A stretch of DNA of 64,000 nt, from contig OMXE01000006.1 of assembly GCA_900314935.1 (NCBI GenBank), positions 1-64,000 on the forward strand, read 5' to 3'. This DNA is from an uncultured Prevotella sp. (GTDB lineage: Bacteria; Bacteroidota; Bacteroidia; Bacteroidales; Bacteroidaceae). Positions 51,952 to 63,473 of the stretch are shown in pieces (within the stretch, counting starts at the first letter, position 1; each line of letters begins with the position of its first letter). The position numbers and the translations under genes were made by a program. The notes under the pieces were generated by a model that saw only the letters and a program-made list of their open reading frames with translations, ran no database searches and was not told where the DNA came from.

Positions 51952-51983
51952 TTTGGTCGTTTCAGATATATTTTGTAACTTTG
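51952..51983 (+). promoter_or_regulatory. Promoter of the OB-fold surface protein
   Basis: TTTG (51952-51955), 20 bases, TAACTTTG (51976-51983). The leader is about 100 bases long. Confidence 0.8.
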
Positions 51984-52091
51984 CAACATAGTCGCGAAAT
52001 ACCTTTTGACAGACTTGCGATGTGATAAAAGAATTACTTGAAGAGAATTAACTTATCAATTTATTATTAATAACTTAAACACTAAAAGCTT

Positions 52092-54200
52092 ATGTACAAA
52101 AAACTACGCTATGGGCTTATCGCCTTATTGGCATTCGTTGGATTGACTGCGAGTGCGCAAGGAGTCACGTTTGACTTCGATAATGATTATGCTACCTTAT
52201 TCCCAACGATTACGGGTCTTTCTACTCTTGAAAATGGAGATGGAGATATCATATCAGCTGTCACTGCTAAAAAAGACGGCTTTTCCATAACGGTATCTGC
52301 CAAGGATCCGTCCGCTGGTGAAGATGTGCAGCCCAATCGTTTGTGGGATGGTACGCCACGTCTTCGTGTATATTCTGGAACAATAACCATTTCCGGTAGC
52401 AGCATCGAGACCATTAAGTTCAATTGGAAGAATAGATTTGATCTTTCCACTACGACTGGTAGTTTGAAGGAAGATGTCTGGATAGGTAATGCCAGTGAAG
52501 TTGTATTCAACATTTTGGGTAATACACAGATAAGCTCGATTGAAATCAATGGTGAGGTTACCATCCCGACGAAGACCGAGGATGATCTTGACCACGGAAC
52601 GGAGGATAGTCCGCTTACTGTAACCGCTGCTATTGAAGCCGCAGAAGTGATTGGCAATAAGAATTCAAAGAATTATTTCTATGTTTGTGGTGAAATTTCC
52701 AGTGTCAAGTATTATTTTGATGCTGAGCATGGTACGGCTACCTATTGGATCAAGTCTGCTGATCCGTCAGAAACCCGCGAATTCCAAATCTATTCCGGCA
52801 GGTATTTTAACAACCAGAGTTGGAAGGAAGGTGATAAACAAATCGAGGTAGGTAATACGGTGATTGTCTATGGTAAGATTAAGAATCATAACAATAATAC
52901 TCCAGAACTTGTGAGTGGTTACCTTGTTGCCTTGATTAGTGGAGAGGAAGAAGAGGCAGAAATAGTGGATGCAAATGTTGAAGATTTCATAGCAGCAGAA
53001 GAGAGTACTGATGTTTGGTATCGGATGACTGGTAGGGTAAGAAACTTTAAGGATAGCGATCAATGGGGTAACTTCGATCTTGAAGACCAGACGGGTTATG
53101 TCTATGTCCGTGGTCTGCTCTCAGAAAAAGGAGGCAAAGAGCAACAATTCCAGGAACTGGTTGCACAGGAGGGAATCAAGGAAGGAACCTATGTTACCAT
53201 TGTTGGTCATCGTGGTTCATACAATGGTAAGATTCAGGTTAACGGTGCCTATTTCGAGAGTGCCGAAGCTGGTGATGATCCTGTAACCTATGTGGTGAGT
53301 GTGGCTGAAGCTTTGGAGACCGTTGGACAGCAGGCTGCAGGCTTGCCGTCTTTCGATGATTACGAAATAACGGGTTTCGTTGTTGGAACACCTAATTATT
53401 ATAATGGTAAAGATGACGCTTTTACAGGCGGTGTAGATGTGTATATTGCCGACACGAAGGGTGGTGAACCAACATTCTTCATCTATCATGCTTGGGGGCT
53501 GAATGATGAGAAGTTTACCGAAGATGGCGACCTGAACCTCTTTGAGGAAGGCGATAAGGTAACCTTTGTTGGTAAGCTGTTGAAGTACATTGATGATGAA
53601 AACGTAGAAACCCTGGAGTTGAAAAACGGTTATCTCATCTCTGTTGAGGGTACACCTGATGAGGTTTCTGTAGTGATTCCATCCAGCGGCGTAGCTACTT
53701 TCTGTACTCCGTATGCCATCGAAATAGAGGATCAGAATGTGTATATCGTTTCAGCGATTAACGATGATAAGACAAAGGCTGCACTTAAGAAACTTGAATC
53801 AGGTACCATCGTTGCTGGTGGTGTTGGCTTGCTCGTAGAGGGCGAAGGCACGGTAGAGTTCACTGTTTCTGATGATAACGGAACAATTCCTGAAGGTAAC
53901 TTGTTAGTGGGAACACTGAAAGATACGTATGTGTCCATGGGTACAGTCTGGGTGCTGTATGAAGGTGCTTTCTGTCAGACTGAGAACGGTACAATCCCTG
54001 CAGGCAAGGCTTACTTGGAGATTCCTGGAGCTGATGCAGGTGCTAAAATCTTCATCGACTTTAGCGGTATGACAACTGCTATCAGCGAGGTGAAGGCTCA
54101 GAACGAAAGCAGCGAGATTTATACCATCGGTGGTATCCGTGTGAAGAATGCTCAGCAGAAGGGTGTTTATATCATCAACGGTAAGAAGGTGGTGAAGTAA
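52092..54200 (+). CDS. Large secreted protein with three OB-fold-like domains and a sorting tail
   Basis: A 702-residue protein with signal peptide (YGLIALLAFVGLTASAQ). After an N-terminal beta domain (about 25-165) come three domains that look like OB-folds (180-265, 285-380, 393-515), each with the pattern of CGEISSVKYYF / MTGRVRNFKD / ITGFVVGTPNYY for the first strand and VGNTVIVYGKI / EGTYVTIVGHR / EGDKVTFVGKL for a middle strand. The end (IYTIGGIRV, KGVYIINGKKVVK) resembles the C-terminal tails of secreted Prevotella proteins. Similar OB-repeat proteins are common in Bacteroidetes and are of unknown role, perhaps binding of glycans or nucleic acid outside the cell. Acidic overall. Confidence 0.75.
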   Translation: MYKKLRYGLIALLAFVGLTASAQGVTFDFDNDYATLFPTITGLSTLENGDGDIISAVTAKKDGFSITVSAKDPSAGEDVQPNRLWDGTPRLRVYSGTITISGSSIETIKFNWKNRFDLSTTTGSLKEDVWIGNASEVVFNILGNTQISSIEINGEVTIPTKTEDDLDHGTEDSPLTVTAAIEAAEVIGNKNSKNYFYVCGEISSVKYYFDAEHGTATYWIKSADPSETREFQIYSGRYFNNQSWKEGDKQIEVGNTVIVYGKIKNHNNNTPELVSGYLVALISGEEEEAEIVDANVEDFIAAEESTDVWYRMTGRVRNFKDSDQWGNFDLEDQTGYVYVRGLLSEKGGKEQQFQELVAQEGIKEGTYVTIVGHRGSYNGKIQVNGAYFESAEAGDDPVTYVVSVAEALETVGQQAAGLPSFDDYEITGFVVGTPNYYNGKDDAFTGGVDVYIADTKGGEPTFFIYHAWGLNDEKFTEDGDLNLFEEGDKVTFVGKLLKYIDDENVETLELKNGYLISVEGTPDEVSVVIPSSGVATFCTPYAIEIEDQNVYIVSAINDDKTKAALKKLESGTIVAGGVGLLVEGEGTVEFTVSDDNGTIPEGNLLVGTLKDTYVSMGTVWVLYEGAFCQTENGTIPAGKAYLEIPGADAGAKIFIDFSGMTTAISEVKAQNESSEIYTIGGIRVKNAQQKGVYIINGKKVVK

Positions 54201-54253
54201 TCCATTGCTAAGAGATAGTAAATCGTTTTATTAACACGTAAACAAATACGACA

Positions 54254-54409
54254 ATGAAAAAATATAGCAAACCTGAGATAAAGGTGAAAGTAGTGGTGCT
54301 TCAACACCTGATGGATATGTCTACTAGAGAGATTCTGGAAAGCATAGTTAATCCAGAAGTTTCCCAGAGTAAGATGGAAGATATGTTCTGGGATCTATTA
54401 GAGGAGTAG
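54254..54409 (+). CDS. 51-residue peptide gene
   Basis: A short open frame starts 53 bases after the OB-fold gene: MKKYSKPEIKVKVVVLQHLM..., ending in MFWDLLEE. It is followed at once by a strong terminator and is in the same direction, so it is probably the last gene of the transcript. Many Bacteroidales genomes carry small peptides that begin MKKxYxKPEIxV; some are suspected leader or precursor peptides, but their job is not established. There is no Gly-Gly cleavage site or cysteine-rich core here. The conserved opening and the terminator make it likely to be real. Confidence 0.65.
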   Translation: MKKYSKPEIKVKVVVLQHLMDMSTREILESIVNPEVSQSKMEDMFWDLLEE

Positions 54410-54429
54410 TTCCTCTATCATAATATAGT

Positions 54430-54459
54430 AGGGCGGATCAACTGATCCGCCCTATTTTT
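54430..54459 (+). terminator. Terminator after the OB-fold protein and small peptide genes
   Basis: AGGGCGGATCA and TGATCCGCCCT pair with a two-base loop, then ATTTTTG. A very strong hairpin. Confidence 0.9.
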
Positions 54460-54521
54460 GTTTTTGGAGTGCCACTACGTGGCAGAAATTCAACAAAATC
54501 TATCCAAAATCTAACAAATGC

Positions 54522-55688
54522 TTAGCACAGCTTGCGTGCACCGTCGCCGATGACCACATCGTAAACCTTCAGATCACGGTTAAACTTTGCACGGTACTTA
54601 GCACGGGCATCAGCAATGAACTTGTCGTACAGTTCGTCCTTGACAAGGTTGATGGTGCAGCCGCCGAAGCCGCCACCCATGATACGACTACCTGTCACAC
54701 CATTCTCCTTGGCTACCTCGTTCAGGAAGTCGAGTTCCTCGCACGATACCTCATACTCCTTTGACAAGCCCTCGTGGGTCTCGTACATCTTCTTTCCAAC
54801 GGTCTCGTAGTCGCCTGCCACCAGTGCGTCGCAAACAGCCAGCACACGGTCTTTCTCGCCCAATACGAAGTGAGCACGCTTGTAGTCCTCTTCGCCTACC
54901 TCAGCACGTACCTCATCGAGCTGCTCCCATGTACAGTCGCGCAAGGTCTCGAACTTACCTTCGGGATGCTTGGCAGCAATAGCCTTCACCACGTTCTCGC
55001 AAGAACGGCGACGGTCGTTATAGGGCGATCCGGCCAACTCATGCTTTACACAAGAGTTCAGCAGTACGAGCTTATAGCCCTTCGGGTCGAAGGGGAAGTA
55101 CTCGAACTCCCTGCTACGACAGTCGAGGCGCATCAGCTTACCAGCCTGTCCGAACACACTGGCGAACTGGTCCATGATGCCGCAGTTCACGCCGCAGTAG
55201 TTATGCTCGGTAGCCTGACCAGCCAAGGCCATGTCCCACTGACTCACCTTATTGTCGCCGAAGATATCGTTCAAGCCATACGCGAAGCAGCTCTCCATAG
55301 CGGCAGAGGAAGACATTCCTGCTCCCAGAGGCACATCACCCGAGAAGGCGATGTTGAAACCCTTCACGGGAACACCTAACTTCTGCATCTCTTTGGCAAT
55401 GCCGTAGATATAGCGTGCCCAGCTAGCTTTCGGACCCTTCGGGTCGCTGAGCTTGAAATCAACACGGTCCTTCAGATCGATAGCATAAGCCATCACGGTG
55501 TCTTCGGTGCCATTGGCACGCATCTCGGCCATAATACCGCAATCTACGGCACCTGGGAATACGAAACCACCGTTGTAGTCGGTATGCTCACCAATCAGGT
55601 TAATACGACCCGGTGACGAATAGACGTTACCGGTCAAACCATCGAAGTGCTTCACGAAGCGACTTCTTACATGATCAATTTTCATCAT
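54522..55688 (-). CDS. galK: Galactokinase
   Basis: A 388-residue GHMP kinase that makes galactose 1-phosphate. The three signatures are present: GRINLIGEHTDYNGGFVFP near residue 28, the ATP loop PLGAGMSSSAAMES and the C-terminal SRIMGGGFGGCTINLV. Length is normal. It follows galM by 36 bases on the same strand, forming a small galactose operon; galT and galE are not in the window. Confidence 0.96.
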   Translation of the reverse strand: MMKIDHVRSRFVKHFDGLTGNVYSSPGRINLIGEHTDYNGGFVFPGAVDCGIMAEMRANGTEDTVMAYAIDLKDRVDFKLSDPKGPKASWARYIYGIAKEMQKLGVPVKGFNIAFSGDVPLGAGMSSSAAMESCFAYGLNDIFGDNKVSQWDMALAGQATEHNYCGVNCGIMDQFASVFGQAGKLMRLDCRSREFEYFPFDPKGYKLVLLNSCVKHELAGSPYNDRRRSCENVVKAIAAKHPEGKFETLRDCTWEQLDEVRAEVGEEDYKRAHFVLGEKDRVLAVCDALVAGDYETVGKKMYETHEGLSKEYEVSCEELDFLNEVAKENGVTGSRIMGGGFGGCTINLVKDELYDKFIADARAKYRAKFNRDLKVYDVVIGDGARKLC

Positions 55689-55724
55689 AAGCTTGTATCT
55701 TTTTAGAAGATTGTCGGAAAGGGG

Positions 55725-56813
55725 TTAGCGAACGACGCCGAACTTGTAGATCGTCTTCTGCTTGTACTGCTGTCCCGGACGGATAACAACAGAGGGGAAG
55801 TAAGGACGGTTCGGACTGTCGGGGAAGTGCTGTGCCTCGAAGCAAACGGCGCTGCGGCGTGGGAAGGTAGCACCATGCTGACCTTTCTGACCTGTTCCCC
55901 AGTTGTCGGAATAGAACTGCATGCCGGGCTCGGTGGTGTAAACCTCCATGGTTCGGCCGCTATTGGGCTCCGTGATGCGGGCGGCAAAGCTCAGTTCACC
56001 TTCTTCCTTCTTGTTCAGTACGTAGCAGTGGTCATAGCCATTACCATTCTTGATCTGCTCGTTGTCGGCATCAATATCCTGACCCACAGCCTTCGGCTTG
56101 CGGAAATCGAACGGTGTTCCCTCCACCTTGAGGATCTCACCCGTAGGAATACATGTATTGTCAACGGGGATGAAGAAGTCGGCATTGATCTCGCAAATCA
56201 GGTCGTCAACGGTCGGTGTAGGATCGGCGATACCTGCTAATGAGAAATAACCGTGGTTGGTGAGGTTGATGATGGTCTTCTTGTTGGTGGTGGCCATGTA
56301 GCCGATAACCAATTCGTTATCGTCGCTGAATGAATAAACCACGGTGACCTTCATCTCTCCAGTGAAACCTTCCTCCAGATAAGGAGATACATAGTTCAGT
56401 ACAAGGGTGTTGTCGCTCATCTGGAACGCATCCCATACCTGAGCGTGGAAGCCTGCAGGACCGCCGTGAAGTGCGTTGGGGGCATTGTTGATGGCCAGGT
56501 TGTACTCTTTCCCATTGAGTGTGAACTTACCATCCTTGATGCGGTTGCCGTAACGGCCGATAAGGGTGGAGCGGTAAGGCTCGGGGGTGTTAATGATGTC
56601 CTTGATGTTGTCGTAACCCTGAATGACGTTGGCCACGTTCCCGTTCTTGTCGGGCACCATGATGGCAACAACTGCGCCTCCGTAATTCGTGATGGCTACT
56701 TCATACCCCTGACTGTTTTTCAGGATGTACAGATTCGTATTCTTTCCGTTTAACGTGGTCTGAAAATCTTCTTTTTTCAGGCCACACAAATTCTGCGTTT
56801 CGGTAGTGCTCAT
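55725..56813 (-). CDS. galM: Aldose 1-epimerase (galactose mutarotase), cytoplasmic
   Basis: A 362-residue mutarotase without signal peptide, unlike the lipoprotein form at 48825. Signs: ITNYGGAVVAIMVPD, STLIGRYGNRIKDG, NALHGGPAGFHAQ, the catalytic His in LTNHGYFSLAG and Glu in CFEAQHFPDSPN. It converts beta- to alpha-galactose for GalK, which follows it. The operon promoter lies 40 bases upstream. Confidence 0.93.
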   Translation of the reverse strand: MSTTETQNLCGLKKEDFQTTLNGKNTNLYILKNSQGYEVAITNYGGAVVAIMVPDKNGNVANVIQGYDNIKDIINTPEPYRSTLIGRYGNRIKDGKFTLNGKEYNLAINNAPNALHGGPAGFHAQVWDAFQMSDNTLVLNYVSPYLEEGFTGEMKVTVVYSFSDDNELVIGYMATTNKKTIINLTNHGYFSLAGIADPTPTVDDLICEINADFFIPVDNTCIPTGEILKVEGTPFDFRKPKAVGQDIDADNEQIKNGNGYDHCYVLNKKEEGELSFAARITEPNSGRTMEVYTTEPGMQFYSDNWGTGQKGQHGATFPRRSAVCFEAQHFPDSPNRPYFPSVVIRPGQQYKQKTIYKFGVVR

Positions 56814-56851
56814 AATATCTAAGTTTTTAGTTTATAAACTTTACTTAGTTG

Positions 56852-56883
56852 CAAAGTAACGAAATAAAAACGAGAAAAGCAAA
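56852..56883 (-). promoter_or_regulatory. Promoter of the galM-galK operon
   Basis: Minus-strand TTTG (56880-56883), 20 bases, TTACTTTG (56852-56859), a near-consensus match about 40 bases before the start. Confidence 0.65.
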
Positions 56884-56924
56884 CGAAACGCGATAAAATA
56901 ATACAAAGTGAATGTTAAAAACAC

Positions 56925-58160
56925 CTAATAGGTGAAATCTGTCAGTAAATCGGCCACCAGATAGCTGCTTCCGCCAACGAAGATGAAATCGTCGGGGTGG
57001 GCATCTGAAAGCGCTTGCTGGTAAGCGTCTTTGACGTTTGAGAAGGTCGTTCCTTCCAGTTGGTGAGCCTTGCCAATCTCCTGTACTTTGTGGACAGGAA
57101 TGGCTCGGTGTGAGGAAGCCTGGGTGAAATAATACACAGCCTGCTTGGGAAGCAGCTGCATGACCGTGTTGATGTCTTTGTCGTCGACCATGCCGAAGAC
57201 AATGCGGAGGGTCTTGCACGTCTGTGCCTTGATCTGCTCGGCGAGATACTGCCAGCCGCCTACGTTATGACCGGTGTCGCAGATGACCAGCGGACGGGTT
57301 TGCAGTGTTTGCCAACGACCGGTAAGACCCGTCAGCTCACATACGTGCGCCATACCTATCTTAATAGCTTCCTCGGGGATGGTGAATACGTCTTTCAGGC
57401 AGTTTACTGCGCACAGAATGGTTTGTTTGTTCTTCTGCTGATAGAGTCCTTTCAGCTCGAAATCGTAGTCGTGCGCCACCTCAAACGCATCTGCCAAGTG
57501 GAGTGGGGCACTCTTTGCTGCGGCTTTCTTCTGGAATACGGGTAAGGTCTCGGGGGTGGTCTCGCCAATCACCACGGGCACGTTCTTCTTGATGATTCCT
57601 GCTTTCTCGCCAGCAATCTTTGCCAAAGTGTTACCCAAGAACTGGGTGTGGTCGAAGCTGATGTTGGTGATGATGGAGAGCACGGGTGTGATGATGTTTG
57701 TGCAATCCAAACGACCGCCAAGGCCTACTTCAATCACCGCAATATCTACTGCTTGTTCGGCGAAGTATTTGAAGGCCATCGCAGTGGTAAGTTCAAAGAA
57801 GGAAGGGTGTAAAGGCTCAAAGAAGGAACGTTCTTGTTCAACAAAGTCAACAACGTATTCTTTACTGATACACTGACCGTTAATGCGGATTCGTTCACGG
57901 AAATCTACAAGATGGGGAGAGGTGTATAAACCAACCTTGTAGCCTGCCGATTGCAGGATGGCAGCAAGAGTATGGGAACAAGAACCCTTACCGTTTGTGC
58001 CTGCTACATGGATGGTCTTGAATTGACGATGCGGATGACCGAAGTGCTCGTCCAAGGCATGGGTGTTGCTCAGTCCTTCCTTGTAAGCACTCGCCCCCGT
58101 CTTCTCAAAGACAGGCGTGACGTGGAACAGGTATTCAACCGTTTCCTCGTAGGTCATCAT
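56925..58160 (-). CDS. folC: Folylpolyglutamate synthase / dihydrofolate synthase
   Basis: A 411-residue Mur-ligase-like enzyme that joins glutamate to folates. Signs: HVAGTNGKGSCSHTLA (P-loop), YTSPHLVDFRERI, VIEVGLGGRLDCTNII and the C-terminal DTGHNVGGWQYL. It starts with ATG overlapping the dnaJ stop by one base (TGATG); a second ATG follows directly. Length is normal. It is the last gene of a grpE-dnaJ-folC run. Confidence 0.93.
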   Translation of the reverse strand: MMTYEETVEYLFHVTPVFEKTGASAYKEGLSNTHALDEHFGHPHRQFKTIHVAGTNGKGSCSHTLAAILQSAGYKVGLYTSPHLVDFRERIRINGQCISKEYVVDFVEQERSFFEPLHPSFFELTTAMAFKYFAEQAVDIAVIEVGLGGRLDCTNIITPVLSIITNISFDHTQFLGNTLAKIAGEKAGIIKKNVPVVIGETTPETLPVFQKKAAAKSAPLHLADAFEVAHDYDFELKGLYQQKNKQTILCAVNCLKDVFTIPEEAIKIGMAHVCELTGLTGRWQTLQTRPLVICDTGHNVGGWQYLAEQIKAQTCKTLRIVFGMVDDKDINTVMQLLPKQAVYYFTQASSHRAIPVHKVQEIGKAHQLEGTTFSNVKDAYQQALSDAHPDDFIFVGGSSYLVADLLTDFTY

Positions 58161-59317
58161 CAACTGAAGTAATTACGGAATTTCTCGAAAATGCTCTTGC
58201 GGGTGTCGCTGTCACCTTTGAAGTGATCGCTCTTCTGCATCTCCTCAAGGGCTTTTTTCTCGTCCTTGGAGAGTTCCTTGGGAACGTAGATACTGATGTT
58301 CACGATGAGATCGCCCGTGTCGCGACCATAGCCCTGTACCTCACGTAAACCCTTGTCGCGCAAACGCAATGTCTTTCCCGGCTGCGTGCCCGGCTCTATC
58401 TTGATCTTCACCTTAGAGCCGTCAACCGTAGGAATCTCGGCCGTACCGCCTAAGGCAGCCGTGGGGAAGTCGAGCAACAGGTTGTAAATCAAGTTACTGC
58501 CATCGCGTACGAAGGTGCTGTTGGGTTCTTCCTCGATGAATACCTGGATATTACCCGGAATACCGTTGTGGATGGCTGCATTACCTTTGCCTGGTACATT
58601 CACCACCATACCTTCTGCCACGCCTGCGGGAATCTTGATTTCCACCACCTCATCGCCTTTCACGATACCGGTGCCGTGACATTCATGACACTTGTTCTTG
58701 ATGATTTTACCTTCGCCCTGACAGGTAGGACAAACGCTCTGGGTCTGCATCATACCGAACAGACTCTGGGTGGTGCGTGTCACCACACCACTACCATGAC
58801 AGGTGGGGCAGGTTTCCGTACCGCTTCCATCTTCAGCACCCGTACCATGACAATGCGAACAGGTAACGTCTTTCCTTACCTTGAACTTCTTGGTGACGCC
58901 TGTTGCCACCTCTTGCAGGGAGAGGCGAACCTTCAGACGAAGGTCGGAACCGCGGTGCTGAGCCGGTTGACGACCACCGCCACCAAAGCCACTGAAGCCA
59001 GAGAAACCACCACGTCCGCCAAACACATCACCGAACATGGAGAAGATATCATCCATGGAGAACCCACCGCCGTTAAAGCCGCCGAATCCGCCCATCGGTC
59101 CGTCGAAGCCGTACTGGTCGTATTGCTGACGTTTCTGCGGATCGTGGAGCACATCGTAGGCTTCTGCAGCCTCCTTGAACTTCTCTTCCGCCTCCTTACT
59201 GCCTGGATTCCTGTCTGGATGGTATTTGATGGCTATCTTGCGATAGGCTTTCTTGATGTCTTCCTCACTGGCGTTCTTGTCAACGCCCAGCACTTCGTAG
59301 TAGTCTCTCTTTGCCAT
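58160..59317 (-). CDS. dnaJ: Chaperone protein DnaJ
   Basis: A 385-residue Hsp40. The J-domain has YHPDRNPGS (HPD that stimulates DnaK), followed by a Gly/Phe-rich linker ([27 protein letters not shown]), four zinc-finger repeats ([32 protein letters not shown]) and the C-terminal substrate domain. All parts are complete. It lies 29 bases after grpE, with a short repeat of the GAACTTT type in the gap. Confidence 0.97.
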   Translation of the reverse strand: MAKRDYYEVLGVDKNASEEDIKKAYRKIAIKYHPDRNPGSKEAEEKFKEAAEAYDVLHDPQKRQQYDQYGFDGPMGGFGGFNGGGFSMDDIFSMFGDVFGGRGGFSGFSGFGGGGRQPAQHRGSDLRLKVRLSLQEVATGVTKKFKVRKDVTCSHCHGTGAEDGSGTETCPTCHGSGVVTRTTQSLFGMMQTQSVCPTCQGEGKIIKNKCHECHGTGIVKGDEVVEIKIPAGVAEGMVVNVPGKGNAAIHNGIPGNIQVFIEEEPNSTFVRDGSNLIYNLLLDFPTAALGGTAEIPTVDGSKVKIKIEPGTQPGKTLRLRDKGLREVQGYGRDTGDLIVNISIYVPKELSKDEKKALEEMQKSDHFKGDSDTRKSIFEKFRNYFS

Positions 59318-59319
59318 TG

Positions 59320-59347
59320 AAACTTTGAACTTTGAACTTTGAACTTT
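59320..59347. repeat. TTTGAAC tandem repeat between grpE and dnaJ
   Basis: Four units of the TTTGAACT type fill the gap. It resembles the AATTGA-type repeats in position but not in sequence. Confidence 0.7.
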
Positions 59348-59943
59348 TATTGTCCTACTGCCACTTTGGCATGGCGAATCACTTTGTCGTTCAGCATATA
59401 ACCCGTCTGCACGCAGTCAATCACCATTCCTTTCTTATCGTCTCCCATACCAGGAACCATGGCGATGGCCTCGTGGTAGTCAACATCGAACGGCTTATCC
59501 TCGGTCTCGATCTTCTTCACGCCCAGACCTTCCAAGGTCTTGACAAACTTATGGAAGATCAGCTCCATACCTTGCTTGATGGCTTCCGGGTCTTCGGTTG
59601 TATCAGCCAAAGCACGTTCGAAATCGTCAAGCACGGGCAGGATGGCAGTGATGGTCTTCTCGCCGCCATTGAGAATAAGCTCAGCCTTCTCCTTGATGGT
59701 ACGTTTGCGGTAGTTCTCGAACTCGGCACGAGCACGCAGGTATTGGTCTTTGAGCTGTTCAATCTCTTTCTCGGCTTTTTCTAAGGGAGAAAGCTCGGGT
59801 TCGCTGGAATCACTAGGTTCACTAGAACTACTAGTATCATTAGTATCACTAGTTTCACTAGCTTCGTTCGTTTCGTTGGTTTCGTTAGTCTCGCTAACGT
59901 CCTCGTTTATTTCTTCTTCTTCGATGTTAATATCTTTTGCCAT
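59347..59943 (-). CDS. grpE: Nucleotide exchange factor GrpE
   Basis: A 198-residue DnaK co-chaperone: long coiled coil ([21 protein letters not shown]), [20 protein letters not shown] and the C-terminal [13 protein letters not shown] [15 protein letters not shown]. Residues 15-50 form an acidic low-complexity tail built from [20 protein letters not shown] repeats, encoded by a tandem repeat of GTTTCGTTAG/ACTAGTATCA-type 9-12 base units. Such tails vary between strains and are not needed for the fold. First gene of grpE-dnaJ-folC. Confidence 0.95.
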   Translation of the reverse strand: MAKDINIEEEEINEDVSETNETNETNEASETSDTNDTSSSSEPSDSSEPELSPLEKAEKEIEQLKDQYLRARAEFENYRKRTIKEKAELILNGGEKTITAILPVLDDFERALADTTEDPEAIKQGMELIFHKFVKTLEGLGVKKIETEDKPFDVDYHEAIAMVPGMGDDKKGMVIDCVQTGYMLNDKVIRHAKVAVGQ

Positions 59944-60012
59944 AATAACAATGTTTTATATTCCTGCTAACAAAGCAGCAAATATCATGCCAAATCTTCT
60001 GTCTCAATGGGG

Positions 60013-62279
<2,267 letters not shown>

Positions 62280-62288
62280 ATTACGTAT

Positions 62289-63473
62289 TTATTCTTTATC
62301 TGTTCTTTTGTCGCCAGGAAGGAAACTACTGAAGAGATCATTCATTCCTTTGGGGTCGAACATCGACCCTTTCTTCATATACTTCTCGAAAGCATCAAAG
62401 TCTTCCTGCTGTAAGGCGCAGTAGGCCAGCATGGCATATTCCTTTGACTGCATCGCTTCATCATCGGTTATCTTAATGGATTCGAGGAAACATTTCTTTG
62501 CCTCGTCCAAGCGGTCGGCCTGTAAGAAGATAAAGCCTTTGATGAACAGCACTTCATCCTTATAGTCGTTTTCTGAGATCTGTTCAACCTTTTCCAGATG
62601 CTTGAACGCTTCATCGAATCTGTCGAGCTCGCACAGGCAAAGGGCCTGATGAAACTCACTGCCCGAATCGAGAGGAAGCTGTTGACTATACCGTTCGAAA
62701 TAGTGCAGCGCCTCTTCAATGTTACCAAGGGAGTAAAGCGCACTCGCCTTATTGTAAGTGGCCTCGCAGTCATCCGGGTTGATGGCCAAGGCATATTCGC
62801 TGCTGGTAATACTATCCTCTATCTCCCCGTTCTTCAACTGTGCATAAGCCAAGAGGTTCCAGTAGGCAATGGCGTAAGGGTCGCGGTCAATCAGCTGGTT
62901 GATGATCTTCTTGGCCTCTTCCGCCTTTTCTGCTGATATCAGGAGGTTGGCCTTCAGTTCCAGAAACTCCTCCTCATCCCGGTCATCCACATAGTCGAGC
63001 CATTTCCAGGCCAGGTCGGGCAGACCGAGGTCGAGTAACAGCCATGCTGTGTCCATGGCATAATCCTCCATGTATTCCTCGTCCTTACGTTCCTGATACC
63101 AATCTTCCAAATATTGGTTGGCCTCCTCTTCCTTACCTTCGAAGATCATGATCTCCGCAATGATATGACTATACTCGGGATCCTCTTTGTCTTTGATCTG
63201 ATCGGCCAGTTTCCAGGCTTCTTCCACCTGTCCTTGTGTCAGAACCATCCTGATTCTACCCGTCATCAACGACAAGGCGTCAGGGTAGAGCTTCATGGCC
63301 TTCTCGAAGATTTCCGAAGCCTTCTCCGTTTGTCCTATCTGATGGTAATACAAGATGATATCAGCATAGTCGTATGAGCTGGCAATGAACGGTACGCCGT
63401 CAGCTTCACACTGCTTGAATTCTTCCAGTATTTGCTTGAACGCTTTGGTGCTAAAATAGTTGTCGTACGTCAT
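62289..63473 (-). CDS. Tetratricopeptide repeat protein
   Basis: A 394-residue soluble protein made of helix pairs of the TPR type; typical repeats are ADIILYYHQIGQTEKASEIF, AIAYWNLLAYAQLKNGEIED and CEATYNKASALYSLGNIEEA. No enzyme motif or signal peptide. It overlaps the glnS stop by 4 bases (ATGA), so the two are translated together. Likely a scaffold protein; partner unknown. Confidence 0.85.
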   Translation of the reverse strand: MTYDNYFSTKAFKQILEEFKQCEADGVPFIASSYDYADIILYYHQIGQTEKASEIFEKAMKLYPDALSLMTGRIRMVLTQGQVEEAWKLADQIKDKEDPEYSHIIAEIMIFEGKEEEANQYLEDWYQERKDEEYMEDYAMDTAWLLLDLGLPDLAWKWLDYVDDRDEEEFLELKANLLISAEKAEEAKKIINQLIDRDPYAIAYWNLLAYAQLKNGEIEDSITSSEYALAINPDDCEATYNKASALYSLGNIEEALHYFERYSQQLPLDSGSEFHQALCLCELDRFDEAFKHLEKVEQISENDYKDEVLFIKGFIFLQADRLDEAKKCFLESIKITDDEAMQSKEYAMLAYCALQQEDFDAFEKYMKKGSMFDPKGMNDLFSSFLPGDKRTDKE

